From: Carallia brachiata
Lineage: Eukaryota; Streptophyta; Magnoliopsida; Malpighiales; Rhizophoraceae
Length of the DNA stretch: 64,000 bases
Direction of reading: 5' to 3'
NCBI GenBank assembly: GCA_021464245.1
Contig: JADCRB010000041.1
Location: forward strand, 2,385,656-2,449,655
Made by a program: the position numbers and the translations under genes. Positions 53,481 through 64,000 of this stretch are shown piece after piece (position 1 is the stretch's first letter; each line of letters starts with the position of its first letter). Below the pieces are notes generated by a model. The model had not been told where the DNA came from, did no database searches, and was given only the letters and a program-made list of their open reading frames with translations.

Positions 53481-56400
53481 TGATCCACATTTTCTTTTTT
53501 ATATCGTCTCTCGAATAATTTCTTACGAGCACCAGACGAATGCTTGCTTCAATGGCAAAGGAGATTTACTTTATTATTCTTTATAGTCAAATTCAATATT
53601 CTTTGATATTTGTTACGTGAACACAACAGCGAAACTGGAGATGTCTCTGGCTCCGGGCTATGGAGCTATTTTTTATTTGGGATATTGGACAAAAGAAAGC
53701 ATTTAAGTCACTGTTCTCCGTGTGCGAGAAAATGCGAAAAAATATTAGTGTCTAAAAATTTAGTATTTTATTTATTATTTAAATTAAAATTAAGATTAAT
53801 TTTTTTAAAATAAGAATAATAATTTTTAAAATATTTATTATTTTATATTTTTAAAAATTATCAATTTAAATTTTAATCAAGATACTAATTGAAATATTAA
53901 ATTTTGAGATATATTAGTACTGCAACAAAAATGTTAAAAGAGGGACAAAATCAACGGCACATTTCGAAAGAGTGATTGAGACTCACGAATCCAGTTAGAT
54001 AAAAACAGAGAAACATTGGTATTGGACAGCCACCTCATTTTAGTTTAGAGGTGTCGCAACAAGACGTAGGGCCACATTTTTATTAAATCATTTTGAGTGC
54101 AGGCCATTTCAAATTGTATTATTTTTGGTTCATTTTGAATCATCATATAACAATAGTTCAATTATGTCAATTTTTAAGCGGAACAAAGGAGAAATATTCA
54201 AGCGCAGGCAGGTACCCAGGGAGTGCAGAACTGGGAGAGATCCCACTCGTTGGAATACAATAATATTACTGGGACTCAAAGTCTCAAACACTGACCGGCA
54301 AGTGGCAAGTGGCAAGTGGCAAGTGGCAAGTGGGCAGTGGCACCCCCAATCCATGTCCATGTGTCTTTTCTTGCTCGTTTGTTGACACTCCCGGCCCAGC
54401 GCGCACAAATACACACAAATCGCACAACAAATAGCCAACCCAAGCCAACCAAACCTCTTTGCACGACGAGCCACCACCACCGCCCTTCTCTTCTTCAGTC
54501 GGAATTGGAATCGGAATCAGAATCGATTAAAAGAAAGAATAGAATGGGCAAGGGCGGATCTCTGAGCGCCAGCGTTTTGAAGAAGATCCTGCTGTCCTAC
54601 ACCTATGTGGCCATCTGGATCTTCCTGTCATTCACGGTCATAGTGTACAACAAGTACATCCTGGACAAGAAAATGTACAATTGGCCGTACCCCATATCCC
54701 TGACGATGATACACATGTCCTTCTGCGCCACCCTCGCCTTCCTCCTCATCAGGGTCTTCAAGTTTGTGGAGGAGCCGGCCGCCATGTCCCGCCACCTCTA
54801 CCTCTCCTCCGTCGTCCCAATCGGAGCCCTCTACTCTCTCAGCCTCTGGCTCTCCAATTCCGCCTACATCTACCTCTCCGTCTCTTTCATCCAGATGCTC
54901 AAGGCCCTCATGCCCGTCGCCGTCTATTCCATCGGGGTTCTCTTCAAGAAGGAGACTTTCAAGTCCGACGCCATGCTCAACATGGTCTCCATCTCCCTCG
55001 GCGTCGCCATTGCCGCTTACGGTGAGGCAAGATTTGACAGCTGGGGCGTCCTTCTCCAACTGGGTGCCGTTGCTTTTGAGGCCACCAGATTGGTCATGAT
55101 TCAGATCTTGCTCACATCTAAAGGCATCTCTCTCAATCCCATCACTTCCCTTTATTACGTCGCCCCCTGCTGCTTGGTCTTCTTGTTTCTTCCTTGGATT
55201 TTTGTGGAATTCCCTGTCTTGAGGGACACTTCCAGCTTCCACTTTGATTTCCTCATCTTTGGGACCAATTCTTTGTGCGCTTTCGCTTTGAATCTCGCCG
55301 TGTTCTTGCTCGTGGGAAAGACTTCGGCTTTGACTATGAATGTGGCCGGCGTGTTCAAGGACTGGTTATTGATTGCATTTTCTTGGTCGGTTATCAAAGA
55401 TACCGTGACTCCCATTAATTTGCTTGGATATGGGCTCGCGTTTTTGGGTGTTGGCTATTACAATCACGCCAAGTTGCAGGCGCTGAAGTCGGCTGAGGCG
55501 CAGAAGAAGGCTCAACAGGCAGATGAGGAATCGGGCAGGTTGTTGGAGGCCAGGGAAGGCGAAGGCAATGGCAGGAGAAGTGAATCCCAAAGCTGAAATC
55601 TGTTTTTTTTTTTTTTGTCTCTCTTTCTTTCTTTTAATTGAATTTGTTAGCAGAGTACAGGAATAAGACGAGCAAATGGCGTGTATCAATCACTCAGGAG
55701 GTCGGTGGTGGTAACTTTGTTTTCAGACAGATACAAATTACACATGCTTCTTGTTGATGTTTGATAGTTATGTTGGGGGATTTGATGTGACTTAGTGGTG
55801 CATATTATCTTATTGGCCCTCCTTTTTGGTTTTTTTTTTTTGTTTTTGGCCTTTTGATCCTAGATGCCACTGGACCTTTTATCATTTATCAAGTTTTAGT
55901 GCTTATTTGTTCTTATATTTTCCTCATGCGTACTCATCGCCTGAAGTTTTTACTTCTCTTTTACCGTGTTATTATGTGTGTGGATCCCATAAGTTTTTGC
56001 ACTGCATTTGTTTTGTTATGCATTGTTCTTCCATTTATTGCACACTTATAGCAGTTAAAAGTATTTGATCGTTTTGAATAAAAAAATGGACGCCCTTCAG
56101 CAAATAAACTAATCATGGTTACATTTAATGTCTTTACCATACAAAAGCGTTATTGTGTGTATTTATAGCCCAGGCTCTTCAAATTGGTGGGTCTATAGAC
56201 CACAGAGTAATGCTAGGTTGAGAACTGAGCATATTACCCTCTCTGCAGCTAGCCAGCCAGCCACAGGCAACCACCAAGGACCTGTGCATTTGTGCTTGTT
56301 GGCAGCTGGCCATAAGCCATTTATTTTCCAATTTTCTTTGCTTACCTGTTGGGCTAGCATGACGCCATATATTTTAGGTATTGAATGCCACCAACTCACT

Positions 56401-58434
56401 CGGTCGCGAATCACAAGAAACAATCTCAAATAAACCCTCGGCTATGTTCACTGTGCTAAATACTTTAAATGGACTGATAACCCCAATTTCCGGCGGATCA
56501 AGCTGGCGACTCAGCCATCGAATTATTGGAAAAAATTAGGTGATTTTACTTAAATAGTTTTATTTAAGTAATTTTAAAATAATTTTAAATAATTATAAAG
56601 TAATATGAGTTATTAAATAATTAAATTAATAAAAAATAAAAAAAATATAATATATTATTAGATGAGATATGTAATTTCTGGCTACTATTTATGTTAAGCT
56701 ACCTAGTGTTACTTTTTATATTTTTAGGCATGCCATGTTTTGGTAAAAAGTGATGCATGGATCTAACTAATAGGCTTTCTCGAGAGGTTACTTTCTGAGT
56801 GCCCTGAGATGTGCCTGATCTAGTTATATGCTTGGACAAGATGTATATAAATAGATCTTATTTTTGTCGGTTCCCAGTAATATTTGCACAATTTATATTT
56901 GTAAAATTTCTCAATAAGAACAGTATTAGTTGAATGGGATCGAGTTATTTTATTCACTCATAGCGTATCAGCAAACAAGAAATGGAATCATCGTTAATGT
57001 TTGCACAATTTATATTTGTAAAATTTCTCAATAAGAACAGTATTAGTTGAATGGGATCGAGTTATTTTATTCACTCATAGCGTAGCAGCAAACAAGAAAT
57101 GGAATCATCGTTAAGATCATTTGGAATTGAAAAGGCAAATTATATTACTCGGAAATCAGTCAGATGTAAAATTAAAATATTCACCACTGTATATATTTGG
57201 ACTACGATCTGAGACATTTTGGACAACCACATTCCCGTGTAACGTGAAGAGTGGTACCTACTACAAGGATGCCCCACATTCAGGGCACTGGTGATCAGTG
57301 TACATGTACCTTTATGATGTTTCCTTGAGCAGACCCTTTTATTATTGTTATTTGTTTAGACTACTACAGGGCCTAAAGCCATAATACTTTGTATATAGAT
57401 TAGAAAAATAAACTCCTCCCTTAGTTCGAATAAAGGAAATCAGCAACTAGGCGTAAAATGAATAAAAGAGGTTCGAAAGTTCCAAATGCAGTTCCAATAA
57501 TTGGAAATTCACCAATGGAGATTAACTCAATGCTTGGAATTGGAGCTATCAGATTGGGAGAGCATTGACGGTGTTCAGAATTTTGGATGAATGACAATTG
57601 ATGCATGAAGTAACCCCTCTCCTCCTGAATTGACTATAGCCAACCAAATGAACAACACACTTGACAAAATCAAAAAACCCAGGAAGCATCGAGCTTGCTT
57701 TCATTCAGTTTCGGTCATTCGGTTTTGATAGCATTCACTGCATTTGTCGCCCTTTTCAAACGTTCGAAAATTATTTGTCAAAACTTAACACACATTAGCG
57801 GGATCGACCTATTCAAAGTAATCACAAGCCTCTATCCTTTGTTACAATAAGAAACAGTCCAAATTAGCAGCAATTCTGATAATATTAGCCCCAAAATTTC
57901 ACAATCGCATGACTTTTGACTCACTGGACATCGCAAGCATGCCCTGAATCGGCGACCAGGGCTAGTTTCCGTCCAAGATGTCTTCACACTTAAAGTTTGT
58001 TGCAGCACTATGAAAAGTACTTTACTTGTTGGGTTACGGGCGGATATTTTACCAGAGATTTTTATTATATCAATTTATCCTTGTGCAATTTCTTTTATCA
58101 TCAATTCAATTATCGTTTGTGTTTGTTCTTTTTCTTATCAATGAATAAATCTCCCTACTTTTATGACTTAAATGCCTCCTATTTCTCGAAAAACTGATTC
58201 GATTGATGATATTTAGTATAATACTTATAGATCGATGAGATTGGTAATAAAAAATTTCTTCTTAAAATGTATTGATTTCACCCCATAAGCGGGACCACCA
58301 CATCCCCGATACTCATTGCTTTATGCACCTTCTCCGTCGATTTCCTCCTCGTTATACCAGGTTTAATTAGTGTTTTCCTTTCTCTTAGCTTCGTGTGACC
58401 GACTATAAACAGAGAGAAAAAAGCACTTGAGAGA
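53481..58434 (+). repeat. 4954-bp duplicated block, copy 2
   Basis: Second copy of 48526-53479. It begins TGATCCACATTTTC straight after the N. After 58434 the sequence continues uniquely (CAATGGAACAAAACC) towards CESA1. Confidence 0.95.
54544..55596 (+). CDS. Sugar-phosphate translocator, second (probably artefactual) copy
   Basis: Same 350-residue translation as the gene at 49589-50641, and the same flanking DNA on both sides. Because the copies meet at a single N and begin and end exactly at it, this is probably the same locus represented twice and not a paralogue. If it were a genuine recent tandem duplicate, both copies would be expected to be functional. Function and topology are as described for the first copy. 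Confidence 0.85.
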   Translation: MGKGGSLSASVLKKILLSYTYVAIWIFLSFTVIVYNKYILDKKMYNWPYPISLTMIHMSFCATLAFLLIRVFKFVEEPAAMSRHLYLSSVVPIGALYSLSLWLSNSAYIYLSVSFIQMLKALMPVAVYSIGVLFKKETFKSDAMLNMVSISLGVAIAAYGEARFDSWGVLLQLGAVAFEATRLVMIQILLTSKGISLNPITSLYYVAPCCLVFLFLPWIFVEFPVLRDTSSFHFDFLIFGTNSLCAFALNLAVFLLVGKTSALTMNVAGVFKDWLLIAFSWSVIKDTVTPINLLGYGLAFLGVGYYNHAKLQALKSAEAQKKAQQADEESGRLLEAREGEGNGRRSESQS

Positions 58435-59270
58435 CAATGGAACAAAACCTAAATAGAACGGACTGAGAAGATGTGATGACGTAGTGACTTAACGACAAAG
58501 CTCAAAAAACTTACGTTGCCAACCAATTAATATACCATTTGTGACAATGTTGCCCTTAAATAGAAAATCTGACCCAAAAATTGACAATCAGAAAATTAGT
58601 CACCCAAATATAAGTTACCATCCCACAATGTTTCTCAGCCAGGCAGCCACTTATCAGTGGCTGAACTCCTTTCCTTCGATTACAAGAAAGGCCGAAAAGA
58701 CCCGAAAATCATAACTGAACTACTAAGACTCAAACACAGGACCTAGATGTCTCAACAGTATCCTAATCAATTGTGCTAAAACATGGGACAGAAACTCAAC
58801 TCTTACCAAAGACATTTTCCTGAAGACGAAAGGCAGGCCCAAATAGAGCGCGCTCACTGCATGATTCCTACTCTCATCCAGAAAGATCAAGTAGATCATT
58901 AAACTTGCACAGAACAATAATATTTGTACACTTCAGGAGTACAAGAAGATACATGCATAAGTTTCATCTGTGAGTTTTCACCAAGGAAGAATTACAAAAC
59001 TGCACAACTACGACAATTCAAACCATAAGAACTGCAGGTCCTGGACCCCACTTGTCTGGGTCTCAAACAAGTAACAATTAGTGGAAGCATCAAAATACAA
59101 AGGATACAAAAGGGTCCACGAGGACCTCACTTCTCCATCCAACTCCCTTCACGAGATAATTAAAGTACACGAATTAAATCATACAACTTTTCAGCACCTT
59201 CACTTGTTATGTACAGTGGCGTAGAATGAAGGGGCAGAGAGACTTATGAGAAAGAAAAGATAGTATAGGT
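55597..59270. other. Intergenic DNA up to the CESA1 3' end
   Basis: To 58434 it repeats 50642-53479. From 58435 it is unique AT-rich DNA. Roughly 58930-59270 is probably CESA1 3' UTR, read on the minus strand. No additional gene is supported. Confidence 0.55.
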
Positions 59271-62200
59271 CTAGCAATTGATGCCGCATTGACCATTTGC
59301 AGCTTTTGTGGACCCTGATGTGAAGGGGTCGATCCGCACCCATAGCAAGGAGAAGATGGAAGCAAGGAGGATGGACCATACAATGACAATTGTTGGTGTG
59401 CGATTTTGGCGACCTAGTAAACCCTTCAAGAAAGGATATAAATGAGCAACAACCCACAGGGCAAAGAAAAGCTTGCCAAAAAGTGGACCCCATGACTGGT
59501 ACCCGCTGTTTATAGCATATGAAATGCCGGCCACGATACCCACCAAGTTCACAATAAGGACTGTTGTAGGAGGTATCAGGAGAGATGTCCACTTGAAGAC
59601 ATAAAGCTCTGCAAACTCCCCATCATCATCAGATGCTTTGGAAGTGACAGTAAAGTTGGTATCAATCCCTGCAAGCACTTTGAGCAGCCCCTGGAATACG
59701 GCAAAGAGATGGGCTGAGGTACCACCAATAACCCAGAATTGTTCATTACGCCACCAATCTTCAATGCTGACTCCACTCCATCTAAGCTCGAGAATTCCAG
59801 TGGTGAAGATGGAGATGAAGAGAAGAATAAACCACATACTAGCAAAGTTGCTTATCTGAAAAGATTTCAGAGATTTATTGGTACTGAATAGAGACATATA
59901 TGTCAACATAAATTCCTAAAATAACTGGTAACAGATAAATGGAGTTGTCACCCACCTCGGGAATAATGAATTTATTAGTTAAAAGGCAAAATGCAGGAAG
60001 CATGCAGTAAGCAATCAGCGGTATTGAAGTGAGCGGGTATACTATGGTGTTAATGTATGCTATCCTCTCCAAAAGCTTTAATCTTCCATTGTAGCCATAC
60101 CAAATGGGGCAATGCCTGCTCAGCAAAATTTCAATGGACCCCAAGGCCCACCGAAGAACCTGGTTCAAACGATCAGAAAGATTGATAGGAGCAGAACCTT
60201 TAAATGCTGGGCGAGGAGGCATGCAGTAGATCGATATCCAACCACGGGCATGCATCTTAAACCCTGTTAAAATATCTTCAGTCACAGAACCATAGATCAC
60301 CCAATCTGGGAGTGCAAAAGTATCAATTGGTGTCAGATACAATACAGTAACATCAAAGATGTACTGTTGAATGCCATGCTAAACTAACCTCTTTGCCCCA
60401 TTCAGTCTTGTCTTCATATCCACAGCTAATGACGTGAATAGCTTCTTTCAAAAGAGTAGCAGGATTTGTTGTTGGTGGAATGCCTCCCTGTTCCATGAAG
60501 GTAGCAGCAATAAAAACTGGTGACTGTCCAAAGCGCTTTTCTAGACTTTTCTGAGACATAAGAAGCGACCTCTCATCTTCATATCCTGCAGAATAAAACG
60601 AGCATAATTAACACCACACAATATGTTCAACTTTTCTAGTTGATTGGCTTTGTCTAAGTCAGGTTAAATCCTCTGACTAAAATTAATCAAAATAAATCAT
60701 ATGACAGTCACATCAACCATGGGATAAAAGGTCGCATGTAAATAAAGGTCCAAGAAACCAACCTTCTACACCCTCCTCAATGTCTTCCATGTTGAAAATG
60801 GGGATGGTGGATTCAGTTCTCTTTACTGCCCTCTTCTTGTCAATATACTTATTGCTACTTTTTCCTTTCTTTCTTGAACCACAACAACTCTTCACAATGA
60901 TATTTGGCTCCAAATCTTCCTCAGTCAAAACTGGATCATAACCATACAGTGCTTGCCTATTGAAACAGCAACCAGTTCCCACATAGACCGGACCCTGGAT
61001 GCCATCCTGCCCTTTCATGTTGATCTGAATACAATGACAATGAATGTGTCAGCTGCTAGAAAAGATAGAAAATGAAATTTGCTGGCTGCTGATGAAGGAA
61101 CTGAGCCTTACATCAAAGAAAACAATATTGCGATTGGCATATCGATCGTGCAAATCAATTCCATCAAAACGTTGTGGAAACTGCACGTAGCATGTCTTCT
61201 TTCCAAGGACGGGGTCCATTAGGAAACACATTGCTTCTTTAAGAGCTTTGCTATTATTGAAGTAGTGATCACAATCAACGTTCAAAAGAAAGGCACCATT
61301 GGTCAACACAGCTGAAACTCTTATCTATAGAACACAAAGACAGGTGAAGTCAGGAGGCAAATTAAGTTTATAACACACTTTCATGGCAAAGACGTACAAA
61401 GTCCATCAGTCCTCTGTCAATCTTACACGAATCATCACCACTTCCACAATACTATGGTCTGTGAATATAGGTCAGAAATTGAAACTAAGGAACACTATAA
61501 GATAAGATAAAAGGACAAACCAATGCATTCATTGCTCCAGCTTTCTTGTGATGTTGGAAGCCCGGTCTCTTCTCACGAGAAACATAAACAAGTCGAGGCA
61601 GCTCATTTCCATCAGTGTCAAGTCCCCCACTATGGCCTAGGAACACCTGTTTTCCCCATAAGTGAGACAAGGTAAGTTAATGTGACTACAACATGACTAA
61701 AGAACTTTGGAAGCAAGGTGATACCTGGATCATTCCTGGATGATCTCTGGGATTATTTCCAGGCCATGGAGTGCCATCCTGCATTGTCCAACCTTCCTCA
61801 GGCATCTTCTGCGCTTTGGCGACAAGGGCATTTATCCGCACTTTGAATTCTTCGTATTCCCTCTATGACACCAAGTACCGCTCAGTCTTTCAACTAATGT
61901 TAAAACAGGGGATGGTAATGGAACCGGCTTAAGCCTAACAGGTATACCAGCATAGGGTTAGCACAAGGGATCCTCACGACTTACCTTCATTGCCCGGCGT
62001 TCTTTCACAAAAGATGGCTGTATCTTGTCTTTCAAATAATCAATTTTTTGGGCAAAATAAAACTCGGGGGCCCTAGGTTCAATGTTGTGCTTTTTGCAGA
62101 AGGGCACCCATTTCCTTGCAAACTCAGCAGTTTCTGAAAGAGCTTCAAATGTCAACATTGCTGAACCATCATCAGAGACATAGCAAGACACTTTGTCGAC

Positions 62201-64000
62201 AGGGTAATCAACAGCTAGTATAGATAAGACAGTATTTGCAGTTATAAGGGGTGGCTCTTTGAGGGGATCCACAGTACTAACAAAGACATCAACCGGAGCT
62301 AGCTGCGATGGTTCCCCTTCTCGATCATATCTGCGAGGTATAGAAGACAGTTAACAAGGCAATAACAACACTTCTTCCCCATCCCTATTTCGATTGACCA
62401 AGACCTAACTTCATTAACGTTACACTGACCTCAGGGCAAGCCTGTCAAGATATGTCTCACGATTGACAGGAGACCATTTTGGAAACTGATCCAGAAGCCA
62501 GGACAACGCAAACCAGATCTCACAAATAACTGATGTTAGCCACAATGGGTATGCATCTTTCACAGGATGAGTAGCACGATATTGTAAGAAAAATCCCAAA
62601 ATAATGAGACGAAGAATGATAACGACGCGATAAGGTGTCAGATGAGATGAAGAGAGAGGCACCACACGACTTAGAGGTTGTCTAGCATCATCAGCACTGA
62701 GCAAAAGAAAAGCAATACAGAGAGGTTAGTAAAATCTAAAGCTAGTACACATTTTCAGGATTAGGTCATAACAAGCAATTTGCACCACTGAACATGAAAT
62801 GATGACATCGAAAATTTTTACGGGCAAAAAATTCAGTTTGCAGCACATTGCTCTGCTAGAGATCGACATTTTTATTTCTAGGATTACTGAAGGAAAATAT
62901 CTTTCCTGCAAGGTGATGAAAATCTTGAAATGACATATAAAAGGAAATATATTCAGTAAAACTCGTCTTTTATATGAAATGGATTAATATTACTACAATG
63001 AACATCTTCAACTTGAGCCCAAAAACGAACAAACCCAATTTCAAAGGAATCTCACATCTGGAGTTCTTCTCCGTTAGAACCAGTGCCTTCAATGTCTCCC
63101 TTTCCTTCACTGTATCTGTTGGTCATCTGCATCATATTTTTCTCCTGTTTGAGCTTCCATCCCTCAACCCTCTCTTTCCAATCGACATTACCAAGGCCAT
63201 AAGAATTCAAGTCCTTTGATGGATCCACAATTCTTACAGGAACTGTTAAAGAAGATGCAGTGACAAACTTAACATTTATGAAAGCCAAAAAGATGGTGTA
63301 AAAACTAATCAAAGTGATTTACAAGCACAGATTGAGATTGCTCTGGTACCTGGCTGTCTTGGATCAATGTATGGGGAGGAATGAACATTTTTTTCTGTGG
63401 GGCCAAGCGGCCCAGAGGTAGTCCGTATGGATTGGGTATCAGGTGTAGCACAAGGAATCTCACCAGAAACCTGGTAACAGCAGGCATTTCAGCAGGTACG
63501 AAATTGCATAATTCAGGATACCAGGCATTTAAAATCAAAATATAGAAAGATGAGGTTCAGCTTAATTTTTGAAATAATAATAACAATTAAACGATAAAAC
63601 CTACAAGACAACACTATGAAAGAAAATACAACTTGTGTAACACTGCTAGTAGAACAAGCAGATTAATTAGAGAGAATAATGACAATTTGCAGAGTTTTAA
63701 CAAAATGAAAAAAAAAAAGATTAATTTGTGTTCAACTTAGTCTTTGTTCTTGAAAAAGATGAACAAATGCAGTACATATGTTACAATACTATCCATTCAC
63801 GTTATATATCCATTTGCACGTAATGAGACCATAACAATAAAATGTCCCTACCGGCTGCCCATTCGTGAGAAGGGGAATTGGTTGTTGAGATTCATGCCTA
63901 GAAGATGAAGAAAGGTCCACATCATCCCCCTGCCACTGGTGTCTAACCCTATTATTTCCTTGGGAATAATCAAACTCATTCTCCAGGTCATCAACATCAT
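59271..64000 (-). CDS. CESA1: Cellulose synthase catalytic subunit CESA1 (5' end outside window)
   Basis: Plasma-membrane family-2 glycosyltransferase polymerising UDP-glucose into cellulose; CESA1 belongs to the primary-wall complex. Twelve exons, in transcript order: >64000-63852, 63470-63350, 63242-63056, 62696-62430, 62330-61985, 61862-61725, 61646-61521, 61324-61112, 61024-60763, 60585-60389, 60305-59956, 59855-59271. The N-terminal RING-type zinc finger lies beyond the edge; the visible start is the acidic linker ([15 protein letters not shown]). Two transmembrane helices precede the catalytic domain ([19 protein letters not shown]). Catalytic motifs are present: [26 protein letters not shown] and QVLRW. 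Six more helices follow, and the chain ends NGQCGINC. One base is missing near 60298 (GW in the [12 protein letters not shown] segment becomes out of frame), making that exon 350 instead of 351 nt. Position next to the translocator matches At4g32410 (CESA1/RSW1). Confidence 0.93.

Noticed and set aside
49589..55596. Biological tandem duplication of a sugar transporter gene
   Set aside because: The copies meet at a single N and match almost perfectly, including intergenic DNA, and the repeat limits coincide with the gap. A contig overlap explains this better.

Overview
This is plant nuclear DNA, almost certainly from a eudicot and probably a rosid. The intergenic DNA is AT-rich and full of small transposons, the genes are spliced with GT-AG (and two GC-AG) introns, and every recognisable protein is a plant family. 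There is no operon structure, CRISPR array or phage gene. Seven protein-coding loci can be supported: a conserved plant protein opening MPRPGPRPYECV (6.66-8.33 kb, +); an S-domain receptor kinase of the SD2-5 type (20.3-22.8 kb, +); a putative ascorbate peroxidase, APX6 (24.9-28.1 kb, +, nine exons); a UAP56-type DEAD-box RNA helicase (29.75-34.54 kb, +, eleven coding exons); a small single-exon protein with a C-terminal RRM-like region (42.7-43.6 kb, +); an intronless sugar-phosphate/nucleotide-sugar translocator (49.6-50.6 kb, +, present a second time at 54.5-55.6 kb); and the 3' three quarters of cellulose synthase CESA1 (59.27 kb to the right edge, - strand).

The gene order matches what I recall of Arabidopsis chromosome 4 (At4g32295, At4g32300 SD2-5, At4g32320 APX6, At4g32390 translocator, At4g32410 CESA1). 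The helicase between them matches its chromosome 5 counterpart (At5g11170/At5g11200 next to the translocator At5g11230). The window therefore looks like an intact ancestral block that Arabidopsis split after genome duplication. The genes do not form a pathway. CESA1 makes cellulose at the plasma membrane, the translocator moves phosphorylated or nucleotide sugars across an endomembrane, UAP56 acts in mRNA export, APX6 in redox control and SD2-5 in signalling.

Two properties of the assembly dominate interpretation. First, 48526-53479 is repeated at 53481-58434 with a constant 4955-base offset, and the copies are separated by a single N. This looks like two overlapping contig ends that were never merged, so the translocator is probably a single gene. 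Second, five of the seven loci carry breaks in reading frame (twelve in total). Each is most simply a loss of 1-2 bases, often in a homopolymer, which points to residual sequencing error more than to pseudogenes. APX6 and the translocator are clean.

The intergenic DNA holds several well-delimited non-autonomous transposons. There is a pair of Mutator-like MITEs in opposite orientation, each with a perfect 9-bp target duplication (223-726 and 47383-47874). A 1365-bp long-TIR element also has a 9-bp duplication (39481-40845). Another lies in helicase intron 4 (31542-32161). hAT-like elements sit at 15320-15942 and 44247-44477. Other material includes tRNA-like SINE candidates, simple repeats, an 840-bp polypyrimidine tract and a 20-base C run. 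I found no convincing autonomous transposon, tRNA, rRNA or undescribed multi-gene system.
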